From assembly GCA_015075185.1 (NCBI GenBank), contig JABTUW010000003.1:496001-560000 (forward strand): a DNA stretch of 64,000 nt, written 5' to 3'. The position numbers and the translations under genes were made by a program. Under the pieces are notes generated by a model, which made no database searches, had not been told where the DNA came from, and was given only the letters and a program-made list of their open reading frames with translations. Source of the DNA: Anaerolineales bacterium. Lineage in GTDB: Bacteria; Chloroflexota; Anaerolineae; 4572-78; J111. Below, one piece after another: positions 43,536-50,746 of the stretch; position 1 is the stretch's first letter; each line of letters starts with the position of its first letter.

Positions 43536-43606
43536 GGGAGTAGGGAGTAAGAAGTAAGGAGTAGGGTTTTCCCCTACTTCCTACTCCATACTCCTTACTC
43601 CCCCTC
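43536..43606. repeat. hairpin repeat of GGAGTAGGGAGTAAG type
   Basis: The left arm (43536-43566, GGGAGTAGGGAGTAAG then AAGTAAGGAGTAGGG) and the right arm (43571-43606, CCCTACTTCCTACTCC then ATACTCCTTACTCCCC) pair along most of their length around TTTT. Same family as 32842-32930. Confidence 0.8.
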
Positions 43607-43624
43607 CATTAATCGAGGAAAACT

Positions 43625-44584
43625 ATGGCAATCCATCATTTAGAACCGCAAACCTACTATTACACCTTCGGCCCACACGAACCGGCCCTGAGCCTCCGCA
43701 GCGGCGACACCATTGTGGCCGAAACCCGCGACGCCTATGGCTACGACGCCCAGCGCAACCCGCTGCCGGAAACGATGAAGCAGCGCGCGCCGGGCACGGC
43801 CTTGCGGGAGTCGAATCCCCTGGTCGGCCCAATTTACGTGGAAGAGGCCCGGGCCGGCGACTTGCTGGCGGTGCATATTCGCCGCATCCGCCTGACCCGC
43901 AATTTCGCCCTCAGCCGCCAAAACTCTTACTTTGGCTGCCTCACCGGCGAAGCGCCGGGCCGCCGCCTGCTCTACAACCCGCCGGTGCCACTGGTCTGGT
44001 ACGAGTGGCAGCTTGACCGCGACCGCCACGTCGGCATCCTGGATATGCCCAAGAGCCGCCTGCAGCGGGTCGAGGTGCCGCTCCAGCCCTTCATCGGCTC
44101 GATTGGCGTTGCCCCGCGCTTTGGCCGGGTCGAAATGACCCTCACCCCCGGCGAGTACGGCGGCAATATGGACTGTCCCGATACAGCCGAAGGCACAACC
44201 CTCTACCTGCCGGTCTGGGTAGATGGGGCCTACCTGCTCTTTGGCGATGTGCATGCCCGGCAGGGTGATGGCGAACTCAACGGCGTCGCCCTCGAGGTAA
44301 CGGCGGAAATCACCCTGGATATAGAGGTGCGTAAGGGGGGCGAGGCGGAGTGGCCCCGTCTGGAAGATGCCACCCATATTATGGTTGCTGGCAGCACTCG
44401 CCCCCTGGACGACTGCGTTCGCGTGGCGCAAATGGAGCTGCTGCGCTGGCTGGTGGACGAATACGGTTTCCAGCGTGAGGAAGCCTGGCAGCTCAATGCC
44501 CAGGTCGGCACGATGCGGATTGGCAACTTTGTTGATCCCTGCTACACGGTTGTCGCCAAGTTCCCGAAAGCGTATCTGCCCTGA
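43625..44584 (+). CDS. acetamidase/formamidase family protein
   Basis: 319 aa, start ATG 43625 behind CGAGGAAAA. FmdA/AmdA motifs: VGPIYVEEARAGDLLAVHI, FIGSIGVAP, TPGEYGGNMDCPDTAEGTTL and LLFGDVHARQGDGELNG, the last bearing the conserved acidic and His residues of the active site. Family knowledge: the enzymes hydrolyse formamide or acetamide to ammonia and the acid in the cytoplasm. The protein is at the short end of the family. No urea or amide transporter is adjacent. Confidence 0.9.
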   Translation: MAIHHLEPQTYYYTFGPHEPALSLRSGDTIVAETRDAYGYDAQRNPLPETMKQRAPGTALRESNPLVGPIYVEEARAGDLLAVHIRRIRLTRNFALSRQNSYFGCLTGEAPGRRLLYNPPVPLVWYEWQLDRDRHVGILDMPKSRLQRVEVPLQPFIGSIGVAPRFGRVEMTLTPGEYGGNMDCPDTAEGTTLYLPVWVDGAYLLFGDVHARQGDGELNGVALEVTAEITLDIEVRKGGEAEWPRLEDATHIMVAGSTRPLDDCVRVAQMELLRWLVDEYGFQREEAWQLNAQVGTMRIGNFVDPCYTVVAKFPKAYLP

Positions 44585-44585
44585 G

Positions 44586-44615
44586 GGTAGGGGCGGACGG
44601 CCGTCCGCCCCTACC
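44586..44615. repeat. 30-bp perfect palindrome, GGTAGGGGCGGACGG family
   Basis: Arms of 15 bp (GGTAGGGGCGGACGG and its exact reverse complement) meet with no loop. It lies 2 bp after the formamidase stop, with no T-run, so it is a dispersed palindrome rather than a typical terminator. Confidence 0.85.
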
Positions 44616-44654
44616 TGCTCCATGGGACAAATATAGATTTGTTTTACAAACATC

Positions 44655-45416
44655 ATGGCTACGCTTCGTGTCTTAACCTACAATCTGTACTTCGGCGGGG
44701 CCGACCGGCTGGAAGAGATTTACACCGTGCTGGCCCATGTCGGGGCGGATGTCGTCGGCCTGACCGAAGCCGACGATCCGGCGGTCGTAGCGGCCCTGGC
44801 CGAACGGTTAGAGCTTTACCATATCTGGGCCGAGGGCAGCGGTGACCGGCATATCGCCACTTTGTCCCGCTTTCCCATCCTGGAATGGCAGATTTATCGC
44901 CGGCCGCCGCTGACCCAGGCGGTTCTTGAAACGAAACTGGCCCTGCCGGCAGAGACGGTTTCTATTTATAATGCCCATCTCCTGCCGACCTTGTTACTGC
45001 CCTTTGAAATCCGGCGCTGGCAGGCTGCCGGCAAATTGCTGCAAATTATTCGGACTCGCCTGCCGGGGCCGCACCTGATTTTGGGCGATTTGAACGCCAT
45101 CGCCCCCGGCGACCGGGTCTTGCAGCGCAACAACCCGGCCCGGATGCGGCGGCTGATGGCCTTGCAACTGAATATCATTTTCCGGCTGGCCCTGCCGCGA
45201 CTGCTCAAGGCCGGTTACACAGATTGTTTCCGCCACCTACATCCCACCGAGGATGGTTTCACCTGGATGCCCGGCAACCTCACCACCCGCTATGACTACA
45301 TCCTGGCCGACCGCTCAATGGCAACTCGCCTGCAAGCCTGCCGGGTGATTGACGATATTCATGCTGTCTGTACCGCCTCCGACCACCTACCTCTCCTGGC
45401 AGAGTTTGGAGGATGA
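44655..45416 (+). CDS. endonuclease/exonuclease/phosphatase (EEP) family hydrolase
   Basis: 253 aa, start ATG 44655. The EEP active-site set is complete in order: LTYNLYFGG (Asn), LTEADD (metal-binding Glu), SIYNAHLLP (His), ILGDLNAIAPGD (Asp/Asn), YDYILAD, and SDHLPLLAEF (Asp-His). Family knowledge: Mg-dependent phosphodiesterases or phosphatases acting on nucleic acids, phospholipids or sugar phosphates. There is no signal peptide, so a cytoplasmic role in small-molecule chemistry is likely. The stop codon overlaps the start of a 23-codon ORF that in turn overlaps the HPr-kinase-like gene, forming a coupled string. Confidence 0.88.
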   Translation: MATLRVLTYNLYFGGADRLEEIYTVLAHVGADVVGLTEADDPAVVAALAERLELYHIWAEGSGDRHIATLSRFPILEWQIYRRPPLTQAVLETKLALPAETVSIYNAHLLPTLLLPFEIRRWQAAGKLLQIIRTRLPGPHLILGDLNAIAPGDRVLQRNNPARMRRLMALQLNIIFRLALPRLLKAGYTDCFRHLHPTEDGFTWMPGNLTTRYDYILADRSMATRLQACRVIDDIHAVCTASDHLPLLAEFGG

Positions 45417-45484
45417 ACGATGAGCCTTTTTTCAAAAGCGAGGTCCGGGGTAATATCCACACCCTGGTAGACTTGAACGAATGA
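45413..45484 (+). CDS. possible 23-aa peptide ORF, coupled on both sides
   Basis: The ATG overlaps the EEP stop by 4 nt (ATGA) and its own stop overlaps the start of the HPr-kinase-like ORF by 4 nt (ATGA). GGAGG abuts the ATG with no spacer, which is unfavourable. The peptide begins MNDEPFFKSEVRG. It may be a true small gene, or the surviving first codons of the kinase-like protein cut off by a repeat inserted just downstream (45490-45555). Not recognised as any family. Confidence 0.3.
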   Translation: MNDEPFFKSEVRGNIHTLVDLNE

Positions 45485-46557
45485 TAAACGTTAAGAATTC
45501 AAAACCTCAAATTTCAAACTCCCTACTCCCCGCTTTGCGTCCCTACTCCCTACCCCCTGACTTCTGGTCTCGCCAGGCCAACACCCAGACTGAGTCCTTT
45601 GAGTTTACGCCTTTCGGCATTCCGGCCAGGATTACGGCCAACCGGTCAGGAGTTTTAAGCGCGGCGCATTTGTCAGCGAGACGTTTCAGCCTGCCCCCAA
45701 CGCCCCCAATTCCCGACCCCCAACCGCTAACCCCGATCCAAATTCAACTGGTTGTGACTAAAACCGATACTCCAGCCGTCCCCGCCAATCTGCCGGAGCA
45801 GTTGCAGTACGCCGGGGTAGGGGACTGGATCAGCCTGTCTGCCGGGCCGTGGGGCCATGCCTTTGCCCATTTACCGACCCGCACCGCGGCGGCCTTTTTA
45901 TCGCCGGCCCTGGCCGCCGAGACGCGCCTGGTCAGCCGCTACATAATTGACCATTACCTGCTCAACTTCATCCTGACCGAGTGGGCCATGCTCCACGCTT
46001 CGTGCGTGCTTGATCCAACCGGGCAGCGCCTGATCCTGATGGTTGCCCCGCACAACACCGGCAAATCCACAACGGCCCTATACCTGCTGCGGGCAGGTTA
46101 CATCTTTCTGGCCGACGGAATGGCCCTGCTGCGCCAGCGGGGATCGAATTTTGTGGTGGGCGGTTATCCTATTGGCGAGGTCAAGCTGCGCGATGATGTC
46201 TTGGCTTTGTTTCCCCATTACTCCGGGCAGGCAGTTAAGGTACGTGAGCAGCGCAAAACGGTAATCAACCTGCGGGCAGCCCACCCGGATGGCCTGGCCG
46301 AAACCCTGTTCAGCCCTAAATCTATTCAGCTTTGCCTGGTGGAACGGAATGGCTTCAGCCAAACCGAGGTTGCGCCGCTGATTCCCGCCGAAGCCTGGCC
46401 CACCCTGGCCGCCAACAGTGTCTACTGGGATATTCCGGAACGGTTGGACCACAACGCCGCCACCTTACAGGCGCTGCTCGAATCGGCCAGCCTGTACCGC
46501 CTGAAAATCGGGTCAGACCCGGAGGGAATTGTTTCGGCGCTAAGTGGACTGAGCTAA
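45481..46557 (+). CDS. HPr-kinase-like P-loop protein, copy 1
   Basis: 358 aa as read from ATG 45481. The first 28 residues are encoded by low-complexity repeats (45490-45555), so the native start may differ. The conserved part starts near residue 30 (FEFTPFGIPARI). The P-loop is APHNTGKSTTALYLLRAG (about 187-204), preceded by EWAMLHASCVL and followed by YIFLADGMALLR, the layout of HprK C-terminal-like kinases found next to peptide- or glycan-modification genes. Family knowledge: such proteins may phosphorylate serine in peptides or small substrates, but most are untested. A second, different copy lies at 61364-62386. Confidence 0.8.
   Translation: MINVKNSKPQISNSLLPALRPYSLPPDFWSRQANTQTESFEFTPFGIPARITANRSGVLSAAHLSARRFSLPPTPPIPDPQPLTPIQIQLVVTKTDTPAVPANLPEQLQYAGVGDWISLSAGPWGHAFAHLPTRTAAAFLSPALAAETRLVSRYIIDHYLLNFILTEWAMLHASCVLDPTGQRLILMVAPHNTGKSTTALYLLRAGYIFLADGMALLRQRGSNFVVGGYPIGEVKLRDDVLALFPHYSGQAVKVREQRKTVINLRAAHPDGLAETLFSPKSIQLCLVERNGFSQTEVAPLIPAEAWPTLAANSVYWDIPERLDHNAATLQALLESASLYRLKIGSDPEGIVSALSGLS
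45488..45558 (+). repeat. low-complexity repeat in the 5' end of the HPr-kinase-like ORF
   Basis: AATTCAAAACCTCAAATTTC is followed by CTCCCTACTCCCC and CGTCCCTACTCCCTACCCCC. These resemble the arms of the GGAGTAGGG hairpin family and encode SKPQISNSLLPALRPYSLPP. Confidence 0.65.
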
Positions 46558-46597
46558 ATTGTGGGGGGTAAGGCTAATTGGCTGACAGATTTAATCT

Positions 46598-46722
46598 TTC
46601 ACCATTGAGCACGCAGAAAACGCAGAGAATTTTTTACCAGCGCCTGGAGTGGGACAGGTGTTAATCTCTCGGCGATCTCCGCGCTCTCTGCAGTTAACTT
46701 GGCCACAGTGTTAAACTAATCA
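46598..46722. repeat. hairpin repeat of ACGCAGAAAACGCAGAGA type
   Basis: The left part CACGCAGAAAACGCAGAGAA and the right part TCCGCGCTCTCTGCAGTTAA share wording with the inside of the MITE-like copies, but the TAATACC ends are missing. It is the only content of the gap before the GDPD-like gene. Confidence 0.55.
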
Positions 46723-46750
46723 ATCAACCAGAAAGTTGAGGGGAAGCGGC

Positions 46751-47326
46751 ATGCTGCTAATCGAACACAGAGTCAACACCCTTGAACATTTGCGGAGAGT
46801 GCCCCCGGAGCGCGGCATTGAGGTGGACGTGCGCGACTACGAGGGTGATTTGCGCCTGGTTCACGATCCGCTGCAGAGCGGGGAGTGGTTGGAAGATTTG
46901 TTGGCCGCTTACCGGCACGCCCTGATCATTTTTAATGTTAAGTGTGATGGCCTGGAGGGGCGGATCTTAGAGTTGGCCGCCAGGTACGGCGTGCGCGATT
47001 ACTTCTTTCTCGACCTGGCTAACCCAACCCTGATCAACCTGGCCCGGCGCGGCGTGCGCCAGATCGCGGTACGCTACTCCGAATTTGAACCGTTGGAATT
47101 TGCCCTGGCCTTTGCCGGTAAAGTAAACTGGGTCTGGGTAGACTGCTTCACTCACCTGCCGCTCAACCCAGAAGTTCACCGCCGCCTGGCCGAGCATTTC
47201 AAAATCTGCCTGGTTTCGCCGGAACTGCAACAGCACCCGCGCCCGATGATCCAATCTTTCCGCCAGCAGTTGCGGGATATGCCGGTTGACGCCGTCTGCA
47301 CGGACTTTTGCGACGATTGGTTGTGA
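46751..47326 (+). CDS. glycerophosphodiester phosphodiesterase-like (GDPD/PI-PLC superfamily) protein
   Basis: 191 aa from ATG 46751 with GAGGGG upstream; the TTG at 46736 is in front of that site. It shows the start of a GDPD barrel: LIEHRVNTLEHL, GIEVDVRDYEGDLRLVHDP (metal-binding Glu/Asp and the HDP motif) and then a short set of alternating strands (FNVKCDGLEG, YFFLDLANPT). It is shorter than true GDPDs (about 240-350 aa), so it may be a minimal or altered member. Proteins of this kind occur in surface-polysaccharide gene clusters. The function here is a guess from context. Confidence 0.7.
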   Translation: MLLIEHRVNTLEHLRRVPPERGIEVDVRDYEGDLRLVHDPLQSGEWLEDLLAAYRHALIIFNVKCDGLEGRILELAARYGVRDYFFLDLANPTLINLARRGVRQIAVRYSEFEPLEFALAFAGKVNWVWVDCFTHLPLNPEVHRRLAEHFKICLVSPELQQHPRPMIQSFRQQLRDMPVDAVCTDFCDDWL

Positions 47327-47351
47327 ATAAAAGTTACAATTACTTCTGAAG

Positions 47352-47475
47352 CGCACCCTGAGTAGACCAAAGCGAAGCGAAGGTCGTATCGAAGGGTGTG
47401 CTTCACCCCGGCTTATGGCCCAATACGCATCCTTCGATACGCGCTCCACTCTGTTCCGCGCTACTCAGGATGCTA
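47352..47475. repeat. long hairpin repeat, CTACTCAGGATG family, copy 2
   Basis: The left arm has CACCCTGAGTAG and TCGTATCGAAGGGTG; the right arm has CATCCTTCGATACGCG and CGCTACTCAGGATG. It is the same family as 42956-43054 but with a longer middle. Confidence 0.78.
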
Positions 47476-47503
47476 ACACAATTTTTAGATAAAAGGTTCC
47501 TTA

Positions 47504-48211
47504 ATGCTAGAACTCGCCAAGCGCTCTCACTGGCTGCAAACGTTGGTCGTCAAATGGGTGTCGGCCTTGCACCCGGCCATCGAGCACAATGTTCAGAAAA
47601 CGCAGGCCATCAAAAAAGCCTTCTACTTTGCCTTTCTGGAGCAGCTTGCCGGCGACTACCTCGAATTTGGTGTTTTTGAAGGCACGTCGTTGATTGCCGC
47701 CTTTGAAAATGACCGGCGCTTCCGCACGCCCGAGACACCCCGGCGGACTTTCTGGGGCTTTGACTCCTTCGAGGGCTTCAAGTACTTCGCCGCGCGTGAC
47801 CGGCACCCCTTTTTTAAAGAGGGCGACTTCGCCAGTAACTATGAGCAGACCCGGCAGCGCCTTGAACAGCACTTTAAGGGTCGAGCTGATTGGCATTTGG
47901 TCAAAGGGTATTTTGAAGAGACAATTCAAGCCAAAACTGCCCTCGATTTTGGCATCAAGCAAATCAGTATCGCCCTGTTAGACTGCGATTTGGGCACGCC
48001 TGCCCTGCTTGCCCTCAATTTTATGGCCCCGGCGCTGCAACCCGGCACGGTGCTCATCCTGGACGATTACTTTGCCTACCGGGGCAGCCAGAAAGAGGGC
48101 GTGGCCGGCGCCTTCTGCCAGTTTCAAACAGAGCACCCGCATCTGAAGTTTCGGCGTTTGTTTGATTACGGTCACGGGGGGCAGGGGTTTGTTTTGGCCG
48201 ACAGAGCTTAA
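47504..48211 (+). CDS. TylF/MycF-like O-methyltransferase
   Basis: 235 aa, start ATG 47504. The SAM-binding region reads YLEFGVFEGTSLIAAF (about 50-65). RTFWGFDSFEGFKYF gives the usual DSFEG element, and LLDCDLGTPALLAL and VLILDDYFAYRGSQKEG give the metal-binding Asp-Asp of the TylF/macrocin group. Family knowledge: these enzymes methylate sugar hydroxyls in macrolides or surface glycans, or are encoded in glycan loci. Its place among nucleotidyltransferase and glycosyltransferase genes suits a glycan-modifying role. Confidence 0.87.
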   Translation: MLELAKRSHWLQTLVVKWVSALHPAIEHNVQKTQAIKKAFYFAFLEQLAGDYLEFGVFEGTSLIAAFENDRRFRTPETPRRTFWGFDSFEGFKYFAARDRHPFFKEGDFASNYEQTRQRLEQHFKGRADWHLVKGYFEETIQAKTALDFGIKQISIALLDCDLGTPALLALNFMAPALQPGTVLILDDYFAYRGSQKEGVAGAFCQFQTEHPHLKFRRLFDYGHGGQGFVLADRA

Positions 48212-48219
48212 GAGCAGTA

Positions 48220-48319
48220 CTTTCAAATAAGGAGGAGTGAGCATCCTCAGATGCGAACGGGGCTGCTCCGCATCTGAGGATGTCCGCTCTTCAAAGACCT
48301 AGAAAGCGTTATTTGAAAG
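48220..48319. repeat. nested inverted repeat before the nucleotidyltransferase gene
   Basis: The outer arms CTTTCAAATAA (48220-48230) and TTATTTGAAAG (48309-48319) are perfect. The inner arms CATCCTCAGATGCG (48242-48255) and CGCATCTGAGGATG (48269-48282) are also perfect. The whole could fold into a long hairpin in the transcript leader or be a small mobile palindrome. Confidence 0.75.
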
Positions 48320-48347
48320 GCATTGAGCTTAGGAGGAGAGTGAAGCG

Positions 48348-49976
48348 ATGCAAATCATTATTCCTATGGCCGGATCGGGCACCCGCTTTGTCCGGGCCGG
48401 TTACAAAGAAATCAAACCGCTCATCGAAGTAGATGGCCGGCCGATGATCGAACATGTGGTGCGCATGTTTCCCGGTGAGCACGATTTCTTGTTTATCTGC
48501 GCCCAGCCGCACCTGGAAGAGACACCCTTACGCTCGGTCTTGAGAAGCCTGGTCCCCGGCGCAACCATCGTCGGCATTGAGCCGCACAAAGGCGGCCCGG
48601 TTTGTACGGCCCTGGCCGCTGCCGCTTATATCAAGGACGACGAGCCGGCTATCCTTAACTACTGCGACGCCGCCGCGTTGTGGGATTACGCCGACTTCAA
48701 ACAACGCATGGCCCAGCTCGACTGCGCCGGTTCCCTGGTCGCGTTTCGTGGCTTTCACCCGCACAGTCTGGGGCCGACCCTCTACGCCTACATCCGTGAA
48801 CAAAAGAACATGCTGCTGGAAATTCGGGAAAAGCGGGCCTTTACCGAGCAGCGCATGAATGAATATGCCTCAACGGGTACCTACTACTTCCACAGCGGCA
48901 CGCTGCTCAAGCACTATTTTAGACGGGCCGTTGAGCGTGACCTGCAAACCCAGGGCGAATATTTTGCCAGCGTCCCCTACAATCTGCTGGTCGAAGACGG
49001 CTTGCCGGTGCATGTCTACGAGGTTAAACAGTTCATTCATTGGGGTACGCCCGAAGATTTGGCTGAATATCAGGCCTGGTCAGACTACTTTGCCCGCTAC
49101 GCTTACTGGAAACCAAGCCTGCCGGAGCTGCCGGGCATCAATTTGATCCCCATGGCTGGCGCCGGAGCACGCTTCAGCCGCGAGGGCTATCCCCTTCCTA
49201 AACCGCTCGTCCCAGTAGCCGGCCAAGCGATGGTCCAGCGGTCGCTCGACACCTTCCCTCCGGCTCGGCTCTGGCTGACCGCCTGCCGGACCGAACACCT
49301 GCAAACCTCCTCCCTCCGTCCCGTGCTGACCAGCAACGGCCACCGCGTCGAGATTCTGCCGGTGGAGCAGCCTACCGAGGGCCAGGCTGTCACCTGCTTG
49401 CTGGCCCGCGACCGGCTTGACCCAAACGAACCGCTGCTTATTGCCCCCTGCGACGCCGCGTTGGTCTACGATCAAGCGCATTACGCCGCACTGGTGAGCG
49501 ATCCCCAGGTGGACTGCCTGGTCTGGACGTTCCGCAACCATCCCCATGCCAACCGCCACCCGCACCAATATGGCTGGGTTGAAGCCGCGCCCGGCGGCGA
49601 AATCCAGCGCATCTCCTGCAAAACGCCCCTTAACGATGATGTCCGGCGCGACCCCGGCATCATCGGCGCGTTTTGGTTTCGCCAGGCTCGTTTCTTCCTC
49701 GAAGCCGCCGACAGCCTGATCGCCCAGAACCGGCGGGTCAACAACGAATTCTATGTTGATTCGGCCATTGAAGTGCTGCTGGAGCAGCGCCGGCGGGCCA
49801 GGCTGTTCGACGTGCAGCACTACATCTGTTTCGGCACCCCCGACGACGTACGCAGCTATGAGTATTGGGCAGCCTATTTTGACCGGGCGGCGCAGCATCC
49901 CTATCAGCACGGCCGCGGACCGCAGACGGCTGACCCCATTCCTTCCCTCGCTTTCCTACAGAGAGGGTTAGGGTAG
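48348..49976 (+). CDS. tandem fusion of two sugar-nucleotidyltransferase domains
   Basis: 542 aa, start ATG 48348 behind TAGGAGGAGAG. Domain 1 (about 1-240) begins IIPMAGSGTRFVRAGYKEIK and has the metal Asp in LNYCDAAALWD. Domain 2 (about 265-525) begins LIPMAGAGARFSREGYPLPK and has APCDAALVYD. Both carry the GxGxRF nucleotide loop and a following Lys, so both look able to bind nucleotide. Each half ends with a similar HWGTPEDLAEYQAW or CFGTPDDVRSYEYW segment, proof of an internal duplication. Single-domain relatives activate sugars for surface glycans. The final 20 residues (after YQHGRG) come from a palindromic repeat. Confidence 0.87.
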   Translation: MQIIIPMAGSGTRFVRAGYKEIKPLIEVDGRPMIEHVVRMFPGEHDFLFICAQPHLEETPLRSVLRSLVPGATIVGIEPHKGGPVCTALAAAAYIKDDEPAILNYCDAAALWDYADFKQRMAQLDCAGSLVAFRGFHPHSLGPTLYAYIREQKNMLLEIREKRAFTEQRMNEYASTGTYYFHSGTLLKHYFRRAVERDLQTQGEYFASVPYNLLVEDGLPVHVYEVKQFIHWGTPEDLAEYQAWSDYFARYAYWKPSLPELPGINLIPMAGAGARFSREGYPLPKPLVPVAGQAMVQRSLDTFPPARLWLTACRTEHLQTSSLRPVLTSNGHRVEILPVEQPTEGQAVTCLLARDRLDPNEPLLIAPCDAALVYDQAHYAALVSDPQVDCLVWTFRNHPHANRHPHQYGWVEAAPGGEIQRISCKTPLNDDVRRDPGIIGAFWFRQARFFLEAADSLIAQNRRVNNEFYVDSAIEVLLEQRRRARLFDVQHYICFGTPDDVRSYEYWAAYFDRAAQHPYQHGRGPQTADPIPSLAFLQRGLG

Positions 49977-50012
49977 GAGGACGGCGGTCTGTGGTCGGCC
50001 AGTGGCGGTCAC
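49915..50012. repeat. repeat cluster at the nucleotidyltransferase 3' end
   Basis: It has CGCGGACCGCAGACGG, a CCTTCCCTCGC..GAGAGGGTTAGGG pair and GGACGGCGGTCTGTGGTCGG, words shared with the intergenic ACCGCCGACC and CCCTCTCCCT families. It encodes the odd C-terminus of the upstream protein and lies before the GT2 start. Confidence 0.6.
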
Positions 50013-50029
50013 CATTAGGAGAAGGGTCA

Positions 50030-50746
50030 TTGAACATCTGCCTGTCTATCGTTTTGCCCTGCTACAATGAGGCCGATAACCTGCCTTTGCTGTTGAAGGG
50101 CTACCGCCAGGTCTGGCGGGATTTGCCGGCAGAGCTGATTCTGGTGGACAACGGCTCAACCGATCCCACCCCCGCCGTGCTGGCCCGAGAATTGGTCCGC
50201 CCTGAGCTGGCGTTTGCTCGCACCGTGCGGGTTCCTCAGAATCGTGGCTACGGACATGGTCTTTATACCGGCTTGCGGGCGGCCCGGGGCGAGTTTGTCG
50301 CCTTTTCCCACGCCGATATGCAGTGCAGCCCGGCGGATGTCTTCAGGGCGTACGACCGGCTTAGAACTGCGCCCAATCCGGACCAAACGCTGGTCAAAGG
50401 CCAGCGCAGCGGGCGAGAGTTCAGCGCGGTATTGATTACCGCCGGCATGAGCCTGCTGGCCTCAACCGTCCTGCTGACTCTTTTGACCGACATCAACGCC
50501 CAGCCTAAAGTGTTTCACCGCAGCCACCTGGACCGCCTGACCGAGCCGCCGGACGGTTTCCAGTTTGACCTGTACGTACTCTATCGCGCCCGGCAAGCCG
50601 GAATGAAGATTCTAACCATTCCGGTGGTCTTTGGCGAGCGCATGCACGGCCAATCGAAGTCGGCCTTTAACGTTTTTGCCCGCTATCGGACCATCTGGGC
50701 GATTGTAACCTACATTTTCCGCTTGCGTTTTGGAGGCGCGACTTGA
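50030..50746 (+). CDS. family 2 glycosyltransferase (polyprenyl-phosphate type)
   Basis: 238 aa from TTG 50030, 4-8 nt after AGGAGAAGGG. The upstream GTG at 49991 reads through the repeat. GT2 motifs: LSIVLPCYNEADNLPLLL, LILVDNGSTDPT, NRGYGHGLYTGLRAARGEFV and the DxD-equivalent SHADMQCSP, with the late GERMHGQSKS motif of dolichol-phosphate-mannose-synthase-like enzymes. It probably moves a sugar to a lipid carrier at the inner face of the membrane. It is coupled to the GT39-like gene by a 4-nt TTGA overlap. Confidence 0.9.
   Translation: MNICLSIVLPCYNEADNLPLLLKGYRQVWRDLPAELILVDNGSTDPTPAVLARELVRPELAFARTVRVPQNRGYGHGLYTGLRAARGEFVAFSHADMQCSPADVFRAYDRLRTAPNPDQTLVKGQRSGREFSAVLITAGMSLLASTVLLTLLTDINAQPKVFHRSHLDRLTEPPDGFQFDLYVLYRARQAGMKILTIPVVFGERMHGQSKSAFNVFARYRTIWAIVTYIFRLRFGGAT

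Noticed and set aside
44586..44615. 30-bp palindrome as a Rho-independent terminator
   Set aside because: No T-run follows, and the sequence is of a dispersed-repeat type.
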